Below are positions 17,731-26,340 of a stretch of 64,000 nucleotides of DNA, piece by piece (the stretch's first letter is position 1; every line of letters begins with the position of its first letter). This DNA is from UMGS1663 sp046964515 (GTDB lineage: Bacteria > Bacillota > Clostridia > TANB77 > CAG-508): assembly GCA_046964515.1 (NCBI GenBank), contig JBKUYM010000002.1:186001-250000 (forward strand), given 5' to 3'. Under the pieces are notes generated by a model. It saw only the letters and a list, made by a program, of their open reading frames with translations, did no database searches and was not told where the DNA came from. The position numbers and the translations under genes are program-made.

Positions 17731-18105
17731 ATGCCAAAAAATGAAACTAGATTAAATCGTATTGATGAAGAGTTAAAAAAACAAATTAGTCAAATTATCT
17801 CTTTTGAATTAAAAAATCCAGAAGCAACAGGTTTAATTAGTGTTACAAAAGTAAAAATTACACCAGACTTAAAATATGCAAAAGTTTATGTTAGTGCTTT
17901 AAATGCTAAGGATGAAGAAAAAACTTTTGAAGCCCTAAAACAATCAGCAGGTTTTATAAGAAGTTTAATTGCTAAAAGGGTTAATTTGAGAATTACACCA
18001 GAATTGGTTTTTGAAAAAGATGATTCTTTTGAATATGGAGCTAAAATTGATTCCATTATTAAGGAATTAAAACAAGAAGATAAGAAGGAAGAAGGAAAAG
18101 AATAA
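17731..18105 (+). CDS. rbfA: Ribosome-binding factor A
   Basis: A 124-residue KH-like protein for late 16S rRNA maturation and cold growth. Family segments ISVTKVKITPDLKYAKVYVS (20 residues near 37) and LRITPELVFEKDDSFEYG are clear. RBS aaggagg sits 5-6 bases before the ATG, and it lies 30 bases after infB. Normal length, with a charged Lys/Glu tail. Confidence 0.95.
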   Translation: MPKNETRLNRIDEELKKQISQIISFELKNPEATGLISVTKVKITPDLKYAKVYVSALNAKDEEKTFEALKQSAGFIRSLIAKRVNLRITPELVFEKDDSFEYGAKIDSIIKELKQEDKKEEGKE

Positions 18106-18152
18106 ACTTCTTTTCTTTCTTTTAAAAATACAAGAAAATAGAGGGAGAAAGC

Positions 18153-19103
18153 ATGACTTTAGATAATATATTAGAAGAAATAAAAAAAGCAGAATCAGTA
18201 GTAATCTTAACACATGAAAATCCAGATGGGGATGCTATTGGTAGTGTTCTGGCTATGTATATAGCATTGCAAAGAATGGGAAAACAAGCGGATATGATAG
18301 TACCAGAATTACCTAGAACATTTTCTTTTCTACCATGTGCAGATAAGTTTTTAAAGCAGGGACAGGAAGAGGTTTATGATTTAGCAATTGCTTTAGATTG
18401 TGCGACTATTAAAATGTTAAATGGATTTGCTAATTATTTTGAAACAGCAAAAGTAAAGGTAAGTATTGATCATCATAGTACGAATACAATGTTTGGAGAT
18501 TTTAATTATATTAATCCAGATTCTCCTGCTTGTGCACAAATTCTTTTAACCATATTGGACTATTTTGGAGTAGAAATCGATAAAGAAATTGGTTCTTGTC
18601 TTTTAACAGGTATTATTACAGATACGGGAGGATTCCAGTATCAAAATACAACACCAGAAACTTTCGAGTTTGCCTCTGATCTTTTAAAAAGAGGTGTGCA
18701 TGTTTCAGAAATTTATAAACGTGTTATGAATACAAAAACGAAATCTAGCTTTGAATTAAGAAGGAGAGCACTTGACCGTTTAGAATTATTAGCACAGGGA
18801 CGTATTGCCTATACCTATATAACCAAGAAAGATGAACAAGAAGTAAATGCAGAGCCAGGGGACCATGAAGGCATTGTAGAAGAAGGGCGTTCTATTGAAG
18901 GGGTAGAGGTTTCTATTTTTTTAAGAGAGACTGAAAAAGGATTTAAAGCTTCTCTTCGCTCTAATAGTTATGTAAATGTATCAGATGCTTGCTTGTTATT
19001 TGGAGGTGGAGGACATATTCGTGCAGCAGGTTGCATGATTTCTGCTCCATTAGAACAAGCAAAAGAAAGAATGATTAGTCAAATAGAAAGTTATTTAAAA
19101 TAA
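18153..19103 (+). CDS. nrnA: Bifunctional oligoribonuclease/pAp phosphatase NrnA
   Basis: A 316-residue DHH/DHHA1 phosphoesterase that degrades nanoRNA and 3'-phosphoadenosine 5'-phosphate. Metal-binding motifs are NPDGDAIGS (residues 24-32), ALDCA (near 85), DHHSTN (near 108) and TDTGGFQY (near 152). The DHHA1 substrate motif FGGGGHIRAAG is near 278-288. It is the usual gene between rbfA and truB. RBS gagggaga precedes the ATG. Confidence 0.94.
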   Translation: MTLDNILEEIKKAESVVILTHENPDGDAIGSVLAMYIALQRMGKQADMIVPELPRTFSFLPCADKFLKQGQEEVYDLAIALDCATIKMLNGFANYFETAKVKVSIDHHSTNTMFGDFNYINPDSPACAQILLTILDYFGVEIDKEIGSCLLTGIITDTGGFQYQNTTPETFEFASDLLKRGVHVSEIYKRVMNTKTKSSFELRRRALDRLELLAQGRIAYTYITKKDEQEVNAEPGDHEGIVEEGRSIEGVEVSIFLRETEKGFKASLRSNSYVNVSDACLLFGGGGHIRAAGCMISAPLEQAKERMISQIESYLK

Positions 19104-19111
19104 AAAGTAGG

Positions 19112-19142
19112 ACCATATTTTGATAAAAATATGGTTTTTATT
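19112..19142 (+). terminator. Terminator after nrnA
   Basis: Stem accatatttt/aaaatatggt with loop gata, followed by a T-rich run (ttttta). Confidence 0.8.
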
Positions 19143-19160
19143 TTGAAAATAGAAAGGGAA

Positions 19161-19189
19161 TTGACAAAAAGAAAGCAACATAGTAAGAT
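19161..19189 (+). promoter_or_regulatory. Promoter of truB
   Basis: TTGACA, 17-base spacer, TAAGAT, 24 bases before the truB start. Confidence 0.75.
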
Positions 19190-19213
19190 GTTTTAGGAAA
19201 AGAAGGTGGACAA

Positions 19214-20101
19214 ATGAATGGCATATTAGTTATTAATAAACCAAAAGGTTATACATCACATGATGTAGTAGCAAAGGTAAAAAGAATATTAAGGGTAAAT
19301 AAAGTAGGACATACAGGGACATTAGATCCAAATGCAACAGGTGTATTACCATTACTATTAAATAATGGAACAAAGCTTTCTAAATATTTAATACAACATG
19401 ACAAAACTTATGAAGTAGTGTTAAGATTAGGAATAAAAACAGATACGCTAGATGAAGAAGGAAAGGTTTTAGAACAAAGAAGAGTAGATTTTAGCCAATA
19501 TTCTGAAGGTATGATAGAACTTGTTTTACAATCATTGATAGGAAAACAAAAACAAAGACCTCCTATGTATTCGGCTATTAAGATAAATGGAAAAAAATTA
19601 TATGAATATGCTAGAAAAGGACAAGAAATTGTAGTTCCAGAAAGAGAAATTACGATTTATGATATAACTTTAATAGCAATCAATGCAGACAAAAATGAAA
19701 TAAAATTTAAAGTTTCTTGTTCAAAAGGAACTTACATACGAAGTTTGTGCGAGACAATTGCAATACAATTAAATACGATTGGTTATATGAAAGAATTAAA
19801 ACGAATACAAGTAGGACAATTTTGGATTCGAGATAGTATAACGATAGAATCATTGGAAGCAAATAAAGAAAATGAAAATTGGTTAAAAGAACATATTGTA
19901 TCCATGAAAGATATGGTCAAAGACATGCCAATGATAAAAATAGAACAAAAAAAATTACCACACTTTCTAAATGGGGTAAATATAACTATTCAACAACCAG
20001 ACGGCATTTATCAAATTTATGACGAAAAAAATCAGTTTATAGGTACTGGAGTCGTAAAAAATCAATTTTTAAAACGAGATATAATAGACTCACAATTTTA
20101 A
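19214..20101 (+). CDS. truB: tRNA pseudouridine(55) synthase TruB
   Basis: A 295-residue TruB that makes the T-loop pseudouridine 55 in tRNA. The N-terminal NGILVINKPKGYTSHDVV, the catalytic Asp in GHTGTLDPNATGVLP (about residues 35-49), and PPMYSAIKINGKKLYEYARKG are all present. The C-terminal PUA-like part is divergent. RBS agaaggtgg precedes the ATG. It is separated from nrnA by a terminator and its own promoter. Confidence 0.95.
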   Translation: MNGILVINKPKGYTSHDVVAKVKRILRVNKVGHTGTLDPNATGVLPLLLNNGTKLSKYLIQHDKTYEVVLRLGIKTDTLDEEGKVLEQRRVDFSQYSEGMIELVLQSLIGKQKQRPPMYSAIKINGKKLYEYARKGQEIVVPEREITIYDITLIAINADKNEIKFKVSCSKGTYIRSLCETIAIQLNTIGYMKELKRIQVGQFWIRDSITIESLEANKENENWLKEHIVSMKDMVKDMPMIKIEQKKLPHFLNGVNITIQQPDGIYQIYDEKNQFIGTGVVKNQFLKRDIIDSQF

Positions 20102-20229
20102 TTAGTATAGCATAAAATTAAAAAAAGTGCAAATACTAAAATCAAGTATTTATATAGTCATAAGGTAGAAAAAAGAAGCATAAATGATTTGATAGGAGAT
20201 AAATGGAAGAAATTAAACGAAAAATCCTA

Positions 20230-20258
20230 TTGTCAAGGAAAAGGAAGTATGATAATAT
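20230..20258 (+). promoter_or_regulatory. Promoter of the 6S RNA gene
   Basis: TTGTCA, 17-base spacer, TAATAT, about 25 bases before the first paired bases of the RNA. Confidence 0.6.
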
Positions 20259-20283
20259 ATAAATACAAAAAGGAAGAGACAAA

Positions 20284-20482
20284 AATAAACTTCCCTGCGT
20301 GGTACGTGAAGATTAGAATTTTTTTACCAACAAATTTAATACGGGAGTCCGCCTTTGGAAGTGGCGTGTATGCTTAATTTTATTTAATTAAGAAACCCAG
20401 GAACTTTCAACAAGACACCCACCTGTGAAAACAGGTATTAAATTTTCTTTTACTCACGGCCAAGGTGGGGCATAGGTTTGAA
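20284..20482 (+). ncRNA. ssrS: 6S RNA
   Basis: An about 200-base non-coding region between truB and prmC with a long-rod architecture. The 5' segment aaacttccctgcgtggtacgtga pairs discontinuously with tcacggccaaggtggggcataggttt at the 3' side (cgtga/tcacg, tgc/gca, cc/gg, aaac/gttt). The acacccacct block beside a ctgtgaaaacag hairpin is characteristic of Firmicute 6S RNAs. The RNA binds the housekeeping RNA polymerase by mimicking an open promoter. It has its own promoter and a strong terminator. A 62-codon frame across it has no RBS and is not a gene. Ends are approximate; a covariance-model search would settle the call. Confidence 0.78.
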
Positions 20483-20530
20483 AATAAGGTAATAAACTTT
20501 TACAAAAATAGTTTATTACCTTATTTTTCT
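20483..20530 (+). terminator. Terminator of 6S RNA
   Basis: A 16-bp stem (aataaggtaataaact with agtttattaccttatt), 11-base loop, then a short T-run. Confidence 0.85.
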
Positions 20531-20555
20531 GTTTAAAAGAAGAAAAGTGCTGTTC

Positions 20556-20584
20556 TTGCTATTTGTTTCATCTTATAGTAAAAT
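20556..20584 (+). promoter_or_regulatory. Promoter of prmC
   Basis: TTGCTA, 17-base spacer, TAAAAT, 32 bases before the prmC start. The rsmE promoter at 30731-30759 has the same boxes. Confidence 0.7.
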
Positions 20585-20615
20585 AGTAAAAAACAAAACG
20601 AAATGGTAAGAAAAA

Positions 20616-21464
20616 ATGAATATAGTAGAAATGAAAAAATGGGGTATCCAAGTATTAAGGGAAAATCAAATAGAAGATGTTACCATACAGGTGAAAAGGT
20701 TATTGGCTTATGTTTTAGGTATGGATACAAAGGATTTCATAAAAGAAGAAACAAAGATAGTTATGCCAAAGCAAGAGCAGATATTTAAAAAGTATATACA
20801 AGAAATTGTAAAAGGAAAACCAATACAGTATATAACCCATATACAAGAATTTATGAAACTTTCTTTTTATGTGAATGAGCATGTTTTAATACCACAGCCA
20901 GATACAGAATGTTTAGTAGAAGAAGTTATCAAAATCGGAGAAAAATGTGAGAAACCTAAAATATTAGATATGTGCACAGGAAGTGGATGTATTGGTATTT
21001 CTTTGGCTACTTATTTGCCAGATAGTAGTATTTGGATGAGTGATATTAGTAAAAAAGCTTTAGAAATTGCTAGAAAAAATATAAAAAGTAATCAGTTGGA
21101 AGGACAAGTAACTTGTATACAGTCTGATATGTTCAAGCAAATATCACAAGAAAAAATGTGGGATATTTTAGTTTCTAATCCGCCCTATATAAGTAAAGAA
21201 GAATTAAAAGAGTTGCCACTTTCTGTAAAGCAGGAACCAGCGATTGCTTTAGATGGGGGAAATGATGGGTTGGATTTTTATAGGATTATTTTAAAAGAGG
21301 CTCCTAAGTATGTCAAAAAAGAAGGATATGTATGTTTAGAAATTGGTTATGAGCAAAAAATAGCGGTTGAAAAAATAGTTAAAGAAGAAGGTTTTTATCA
21401 AAAAGTTACATGTATACAAGATTTAGCAAAAAGAGATAGAGTCATCATAGCAAAATTAAAATAA
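20616..21464 (+). CDS. prmC: Peptide chain release factor N5-glutamine methyltransferase PrmC
   Basis: A 282-residue SAM-dependent methyltransferase acting on the GGQ glutamine of RF1/RF2. The SAM-binding DMCTGSGCIGISLA (near residues 125-138) and the catalytic NPPY motif (SNPPYIS, near 188-194) are intact. The RBS is weak (gtaag). It is followed after 16 bases by whiA. In most Firmicutes prmC sits with prfA, so this location is a local rearrangement. Confidence 0.93.
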   Translation: MNIVEMKKWGIQVLRENQIEDVTIQVKRLLAYVLGMDTKDFIKEETKIVMPKQEQIFKKYIQEIVKGKPIQYITHIQEFMKLSFYVNEHVLIPQPDTECLVEEVIKIGEKCEKPKILDMCTGSGCIGISLATYLPDSSIWMSDISKKALEIARKNIKSNQLEGQVTCIQSDMFKQISQEKMWDILVSNPPYISKEELKELPLSVKQEPAIALDGGNDGLDFYRIILKEAPKYVKKEGYVCLEIGYEQKIAVEKIVKEEGFYQKVTCIQDLAKRDRVIIAKLK

Positions 21465-21480
21465 AAAGGAGGAAAAGTTC

Positions 21481-22368
21481 ATGTCATTTTCATCAGAAGT
21501 AAAGGAAACACTTAGTAAAATCACAAATCTAGCAGACAAAGAAGCTGTTAAATATGAACTTTTAGGTTACTTAATAAGTCAGAATACAACTTATTATAAA
21601 AAGCATGTACAATATCGAGCAGAGAATGAATATACCATTAATCGTTTTAGCAAATTATTATCAAATTGTGGAACAACTGATTTTGCTATTTCTATGAAAG
21701 GAAAAAGTTATATAATTGATTTTTCTTATAACATGTATTTTAGAGAGTTACAAATCATAGGAGATAATCTAGAAATAACAGATAAATTAGAGAAAGAAAC
21801 AGCATTACAAAGTGAAAAAAATGATAAAGCATTTATAAGAGGTGTTTTTTTAGGTAGTGGTAGTGTTAACCATCCTGAAAAAAAATATCATTTAGAAATA
21901 ACGCTAAGTACAGCCAATAATGCAGAGTTTATACAAAAAATTTTACAAAAAATAGGCATCCCTATGAAGCGATTATTTAAAAAAAATGGGGTTACTTTAT
22001 ATTTAAAAGAAGGAGAAGAAATTTCTGCTTTTCTAGCTTTTATAGGAGCTAGTCAAGCAGTCTTAAAATTTGAAGAAATCCGTGTATTAAGGCAGATGAA
22101 AAATAAAATTAATCGAAAAGTAAATTGTGAGACTGCTAATTTGAGTAAGACAATAGAAGCATCTGTCAAACAAATAGAGGCTATTGAAAAACTACAAAAA
22201 AATGGTAGATTTGAGACTTTACCAATAAACTTAAAAGAAATAGCATTATTGCGTTTGGAAAATCCGGATGCTAGTTTAATACAATTAGGAGAAATGTTAA
22301 ATAATCCTATAGGAAAATCAGGTGTGAATCATCGATTAAAGTCTCTTATAGAATTGGCCGAAGAATAA
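21481..22368 (+). CDS. whiA: DNA-binding protein WhiA
   Basis: A 295-residue WhiA with an N-terminal LAGLIDADG-like domain (GVFLGSGSVNHPEKKYHLE, near residue 120) and a C-terminal helix-turn-helix (the KSGVNHRLKSL end). In Gram-positives it affects cell division and chromosome segregation. RBS aaaaggagg lies before the ATG. The original hemW start codon and RBS still follow 16 bases downstream, but as a stub (see 22385-22422). Confidence 0.94.
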   Translation: MSFSSEVKETLSKITNLADKEAVKYELLGYLISQNTTYYKKHVQYRAENEYTINRFSKLLSNCGTTDFAISMKGKSYIIDFSYNMYFRELQIIGDNLEITDKLEKETALQSEKNDKAFIRGVFLGSGSVNHPEKKYHLEITLSTANNAEFIQKILQKIGIPMKRLFKKNGVTLYLKEGEEISAFLAFIGASQAVLKFEEIRVLRQMKNKINRKVNCETANLSKTIEASVKQIEAIEKLQKNGRFETLPINLKEIALLRLENPDASLIQLGEMLNNPIGKSGVNHRLKSLIELAEE

Positions 22369-22384
22369 GATAGGGGTTAATAAA

Positions 22385-22422
22385 ATGAAAGAAATAGGAA
22401 TTTATGTACATATTCCATTTTG
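22385..22422 (+). pseudogene. Orphan 5' end of hemW left upstream of an insertion
   Basis: ATG followed by codons for KEIGIYVHIPF and then TGA, with an RBS (ataggggt) 16 bases after whiA. The intact hemW at 23485 begins MSENVGIYVHIPFC. The first twelve codons are thus duplicated, and this copy is cut exactly where the next codon should be Cys of the radical-SAM motif. Confidence 0.85.
22397..22422 (+). repeat. 26-bp direct repeat, left copy (hemW 5' end)
   Basis: Identical to 23500-23525. The two copies bracket about 1.1 kb of inserted DNA between whiA and hemW. Confidence 0.9.
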
Positions 22423-22527
22423 AAAATGGGACTACTGATACCAATGATTTGCGAGGTTTAAAATTACACAAACCGAAGCAAAATTAAAGAGAAATAATAT
22501 TCAAGGTAAAAAAATGCAAATAAGGTA

Positions 22528-22650
22528 CATAATAAAATAGGTAAAATTGTAAGAGGTGCTATAAAAAAAGCAGATGGAACGATACGAGGAGGTTTACCAA
22601 CTTTGAAGAATAGTTTAAAAGAGTTAGATAGAGAGCAAAAAAATTATTAG
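22528..22650 (+). pseudogene. Gene fragment, possible toxin/effector C-terminus
   Basis: A 40-codon open stretch without start codon or RBS, ending at TAG 22648. It encodes KIVRGAIKKADGTIRGGLP and a short helical tail. A second short stretch in another frame precedes it (22424-22490, ENGTTDTNDLRGLKLHKPKQ). Both look like decayed coding DNA. Their position next to a small membrane-protein gene is reminiscent of effector-immunity remnants, but I cannot name a family. Confidence 0.4.
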
Positions 22651-22710
22651 ATGGTATGAAAAAAACAGATTAATAAGAATAATAAGAAAGAAAATTAGGA
22701 GGAGTTATAA

Positions 22711-23178
22711 ATGGGAGATGTGAAGGAATTTCTTAAAAAGAAGGATTTGCAAGGTACAATAAGGTTATCAATTTTTTTAGCTATATTACTGATATTATTT
22801 GAAATTTTACTATACTTTTGGAATAAATTATTTATCATTTTAATATGGATACCAATATTACCATTACTACACATATTAAAACGAAAAAGCTTTTTTAAGA
22901 ATGCAGAGTTTTGTTATGGAAAAGTTGTAGATGTTACATTAAGTGACAATGATGATGTATATAGGAACACTAAGATTGAATTTATGGATTGTTACTCGAA
23001 AAAAATACATCAAACTGTGTTGAATGAGCATTGGGGAGATTTTAGATATGAAGATGAGGATAAAATAAATGAGTTTTATGAAGAAGGTAAAAAAAGAATA
23101 GGTAAGAAGGTTCCATTGTTCTATAAAAAAGAGAATCCCAATAAAAATATAATATTTATTGAAAATTTAGAAGATTAA
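22711..23178 (+). CDS. Small membrane protein of unknown function in the hemW insertion
   Basis: A 155-residue protein. Residues 17-57 hold two closely spaced transmembrane helices, followed by a soluble domain containing AEFCYGKVVDVTLSDNDD and ending in a charged tail. The layout resembles DUF3592-type small membrane proteins and some immunity proteins of contact-dependent systems, but this is only resemblance. RBS aggagg lies before the ATG. It is the only intact gene in the inserted segment. Confidence 0.65.
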   Translation: MGDVKEFLKKKDLQGTIRLSIFLAILLILFEILLYFWNKLFIILIWIPILPLLHILKRKSFFKNAEFCYGKVVDVTLSDNDDVYRNTKIEFMDCYSKKIHQTVLNEHWGDFRYEDEDKINEFYEEGKKRIGKKVPLFYKKENPNKNIIFIENLED

Positions 23179-23484
23179 GTTACAAGAGAATAGATATCAG
23201 AAGTAATACTACCTATACAATTTATAGTCTGTTAATAAGAAAAAACACAGGAAATAAAATGATTGCATAATCAGACAAAATACAGAAAAGCTTAACATAA
23301 ATTTGCAAATATAATATTGGCGATTTTATTCACAAACTATTTTATGAATATTTTAAAAAATGGTAACATATTAAAAACACAAAATTATTATTAATACATC
23401 AATTTTCAGTAGTTTTTTAAGCAAAATGGTATGTGTAGAAATCACGTAAAAGTGAAAAAGTAGTGGGAGTAAGGAGAAAAGAGA
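23179..23484. other. 306-base AT-rich stretch without a gene
   Basis: No credible open frame, RNA motif or repeat seen except the approach to the hemW RBS (ggagtaaggagaa). It forms the right part of the insertion between the duplicated hemW ends. Confidence 0.6.
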
Positions 23485-24636
23485 ATGTCGGAAAATGTTG
23501 GAATTTATGTACATATTCCATTTTGCATGCGAAAATGTAGTTATTGTGATTTTGTTTCTTATGCAGGTAAAGAAGAACAAATAAAAACTTACATAGAGGC
23601 TTTAAAAAAAGAAATTAAAATGACGAGCAAGCAAATAGAAAAAAAAGAATGGAACATTTCTACAGTCTATATAGGAGGTGGAACGCCCTCCTTTATAGAT
23701 AGTAACTATATAATAGAAATTATGCAAATGATACAGTCCTGTTTTGAAGTAAGCAAAGAAGTGGAAGTTACCATAGAAGTAAATCCAGGAACCGTAACCA
23801 TAGAAAAATTAAAACAATATAGGCAAGTCGGTATCAATCGAATTAGTATTGGTTTACAAGTAGTGCAAGATAGCCTCTTAAAAAAAATAGGAAGAATTCA
23901 TACATATGCACAATTTTTACAGACCTATCAAGATGCTAAATTAGTTGGTTTTACAAACCAAAATGTAGATTTGATGCTAGGGTTACCGGGACAGACTCTG
24001 CAACAATTAGAAGAGAGTGTAAAAACAATTATAGATTTAGAACCAACTCATATATCTGTGTATTCTCTTATAATAGAAGAAAATACGCCTATGGAAAAAC
24101 AAATAAGACAAGGAAAATTAACCATACCAGAGGAAGCATTAGAAAGGATAATGTATTGGAGAGTAAAAGAACTATTACAAGATAAAGGGTACCTACACTA
24201 TGAAATTTCTAACTTTGCTAAAAAAGGGTATTATTCTAAACATAATCAGAATTGTTGGGGACAAAAAGAATATTTAGGTTTTGGAGTGGCAGCACATTCT
24301 TATTTTAATAAAAAGCGTTATTCTAATGAAATTGCTATAGAAGCTTATATAAAAAATATACAAGAAGGAAAAATAGAGAAAAACAAACAAATACATGAAA
24401 TTCAAAATAAAGAAGATGAGCAAAAAGAGTATATGTTATTAGGGCTTAGAAAATTAGATAATGGTGTTTCTATACAAAACTTTAAACAAAAATTTGGAGA
24501 AAATCCTCTATTTTTATATCATAAAATATTAGAAAAATTAGTAAAAAAAGGATTAATAGAAATTGATTTAGATAAAATCATGTTAACGAAACAAGGAATT
24601 GATTTGGCAAACTTGGTTTGGGAGGAGTTTGTTTAG
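23485..24636 (+). CDS. hemW: Heme chaperone HemW (oxygen-independent coproporphyrinogen oxidase-like)
   Basis: A 383-residue radical-SAM protein. The 4Fe-4S motif CMRKCSYC is at residues 14-21, GGGTPS near 66, and the HemN C-terminal domain is present. HemW inserts haem into target proteins and lacks the coproporphyrinogen oxidase N-terminal extension of HemN. RBS aaggag lies before the ATG. Its first codons are duplicated at 22385-22422, so the promoter and RBS are new ones supplied by the inserted DNA. Confidence 0.92.
   Translation: MSENVGIYVHIPFCMRKCSYCDFVSYAGKEEQIKTYIEALKKEIKMTSKQIEKKEWNISTVYIGGGTPSFIDSNYIIEIMQMIQSCFEVSKEVEVTIEVNPGTVTIEKLKQYRQVGINRISIGLQVVQDSLLKKIGRIHTYAQFLQTYQDAKLVGFTNQNVDLMLGLPGQTLQQLEESVKTIIDLEPTHISVYSLIIEENTPMEKQIRQGKLTIPEEALERIMYWRVKELLQDKGYLHYEISNFAKKGYYSKHNQNCWGQKEYLGFGVAAHSYFNKKRYSNEIAIEAYIKNIQEGKIEKNKQIHEIQNKEDEQKEYMLLGLRKLDNGVSIQNFKQKFGENPLFLYHKILEKLVKKGLIEIDLDKIMLTKQGIDLANLVWEEFV
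23500..23525 (+). repeat. 26-bp direct repeat, right copy (inside hemW)
   Basis: Identical to 22397-22422; codes for the GIYVHIPFC region of the intact hemW. Confidence 0.9.
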
Positions 24637-24674
24637 TCCATTGGATTCAAATAAAGTGTTAAAATAAAAATGTT

Positions 24675-24703
24675 TTGACAAAAGAACATAAATGCACTAT
24701 AAT
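24675..24703 (+). promoter_or_regulatory. Consensus promoter of the DUF4190 gene
   Basis: Perfect TTGACA, 17-base spacer, TATAAT. Confidence 0.85.
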
Positions 24704-24742
24704 GAGGCATAGAATAATAAAAAAGAAGGGAGAATACATGTT

Positions 24743-25090
24743 ATGGAAAATTCAGAAGAGAATGTAGAAGAAACTAAAGTAGAAATACAAGAAGAAAACC
24801 AAGCAGAAGTTGCAAAGGTAATAGAAGAAACTAGTAAACAAGAAGAAGCAACATATGTAGAACCGCAACAACGTACAACAAATGTAGTAGGTCTAGTAAG
24901 TTTTATATTTGCTATGATAGCACTATTTATTTTTGGTTTACCTTTTAGCGTTGTCGCTATCATTACAGGTATTATTGGAATCGCTACTTTTAAAAAAGAT
25001 ACACAAAAAAACAGATGGATGGGAATTACAGGTTTATCTGTTGGAGCTGTAGAACTTGTAGTTATGCTATTATATTATGCAATTCAATAG
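24743..25090 (+). CDS. DUF4190-type small membrane protein
   Basis: A 115-residue protein with an acidic N-terminal half (residues 1-45, Glu-rich, no membrane segment) and two transmembrane helices around 48-72 and 85-112. The pattern of GLVSFIFAMIALFIFGLP and GIIGIATF is typical of DUF4190 proteins, whose function is unknown. It is monocistronic with its own consensus promoter and terminator. The RBS is gaaggga; ATG at 24743 is in frame, whereas the ATG five bases earlier is not. Confidence 0.75.
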   Translation: MENSEENVEETKVEIQEENQAEVAKVIEETSKQEEATYVEPQQRTTNVVGLVSFIFAMIALFIFGLPFSVVAIITGIIGIATFKKDTQKNRWMGITGLSVGAVELVVMLLYYAIQ

Positions 25091-25116
25091 AAAAAACATA
25101 TAAAAATAAAAGAAGA

Positions 25117-25148
25117 AAAGCAAATACTTTGGTATTCCGCTTTTTTTC
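25117..25148 (+). terminator. Terminator after the DUF4190 gene
   Basis: Imperfect stem aagcaaatac/gtattccgctt with loop tttg, followed by seven T. Confidence 0.75.
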
Positions 25149-25189
25149 TTTGTTCACAAAAAATTCACATAGAATTTTAGCAATCTATA

Positions 25190-25218
25190 TTGACAATTGC
25201 TAAAATTGGATATAATAT
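25190..25218 (+). promoter_or_regulatory. Promoter of the hrcA heat-shock operon
   Basis: TTGACA, 17-base spacer, TAATAT (alternatively TATAAT with 15 bases), directly upstream of the CIRCE element. Confidence 0.8.
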
Positions 25219-25229
25219 AGAACAAGTAA

Positions 25230-25256
25230 TTAGCAGTCGAACAATGAAAGTGCTAA
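25230..25256 (+). promoter_or_regulatory. CIRCE operator of hrcA-grpE-dnaK-dnaJ
   Basis: TTAGCAGTC, 9-base spacer, AAGTGCTAA. Compared with the classical TTAGCACTC-N9-GAGTGCTAA, each half has one change. HrcA is expected to bind it and repress the operon until heat shock. Confidence 0.9.
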
Positions 25257-25273
25257 TAAAGGGGTGAGAAACC

Positions 25274-26311
25274 ATGTTAGACGAAAGAAAAAAGAAAATA
25301 CTACAAGCTGTGGTAGACGAATATGTCAATACAGCAGAGCCAGTTAGTTCGGCAACCTTAGTTAAAAAATATAGTTTAGATTATAGCAGTGCTACGGTTA
25401 GAAATGAATTAGCAGAACTAGAAAATAATGGTTACTTAGATAAAACCCATACTTCTTCAGGCCGTATACCTTCTGCAAAAGGATATCGATTCTATGTAGA
25501 TGAATTGGTAAAAGAAGATGATATTTCATTAGAGGAAATTAAATACATTCAATCAAAATTGTCTACAAAGGTAAATGAAATTGAAGATTTAACTAAAATT
25601 GCGACTTCTACTTTATCAGAAATTACGCATTATACTTCTGTAGCAGTAGGACCAAAACCAGATAAACAAATTATAGAAGAAATGAAATTTGTTTTGTTAG
25701 GATTACGAATGTTGATGGTAGTCATTGTAACAGATAGTGGTATGGTTAAAGAAACCATTATTAAATATGATGAAGATATTACACCAAGTCAAGTGGAAAC
25801 TTTAAATAATTTATTTAATAGTAAGTTAAAAGGAAAACCACTTTCTAAGATTGATCAGCCAATGGAAGAGTATATTTTAGCAGAGATTACTTATAGTGTA
25901 GAGGTTATTAAACCGATTATTGATCAAATCAATCATATTATTGAAGAAGAAGAATCTATTTATTTGCAAGGGGCTAATCGAGCTTTTGATTTGCCAGAGT
26001 TTAAGAGTTTGGCAATTGCAAAAAATTTTGTAAATGTGTTAGATACCAAAGAGTTAGTACTGGACATGCTAAATTCTGGAATTGCACAAGATATTAATGT
26101 TTACATCGGAGATGAAAATGAAATAGAACAATTAAAGGATTTTAGTGTGGTTACTTTTAAACATTCAATGGGTGACAAAGACTTAGGAACAATTGGTATT
26201 ATCGGTCCTAAAAGGATGAATTATTCTAAAGTAATTTCTGTTATGAAATATTTAAGCAAAAAGCTAAATGAAGAAACGAAACAAGAGGAAAAGAAAACAG
26301 ATAAAAAGTAA
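25274..26311 (+). CDS. hrcA: Heat-inducible transcription repressor HrcA
   Basis: A 345-residue repressor of heat-shock genes. The N-terminal winged helix (residues 5-75) includes SSATVRNELAELENNGYLDK and SGRIPSAKGYRFYVD. A C-terminal GAF-like domain follows. It binds CIRCE and needs GroEL for folding, which links it to the groESL operon at 46.7 kb. RBS aaaggggtg lies before the ATG. First gene of the operon. Confidence 0.96.
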   Translation: MLDERKKKILQAVVDEYVNTAEPVSSATLVKKYSLDYSSATVRNELAELENNGYLDKTHTSSGRIPSAKGYRFYVDELVKEDDISLEEIKYIQSKLSTKVNEIEDLTKIATSTLSEITHYTSVAVGPKPDKQIIEEMKFVLLGLRMLMVVIVTDSGMVKETIIKYDEDITPSQVETLNNLFNSKLKGKPLSKIDQPMEEYILAEITYSVEVIKPIIDQINHIIEEEESIYLQGANRAFDLPEFKSLAIAKNFVNVLDTKELVLDMLNSGIAQDINVYIGDENEIEQLKDFSVVTFKHSMGDKDLGTIGIIGPKRMNYSKVISVMKYLSKKLNEETKQEEKKTDKK

Positions 26312-26340
26312 AACAATAGAAAAAGAAAGAAGGTTATAAA

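Noticed and set aside
20189..20377. 62-codon frame between truB and prmC
   Set aside because: No RBS, and it overlaps the promoter and 5' half of the 6S RNA; the pairing pattern and terminator favour an RNA gene.
20331..20480. tRNA or tmRNA in the truB-prmC gap
   Set aside because: No T-loop GTTCRANTC or tmRNA tag sequence; the paired ends and the acacccacct block fit 6S RNA instead.
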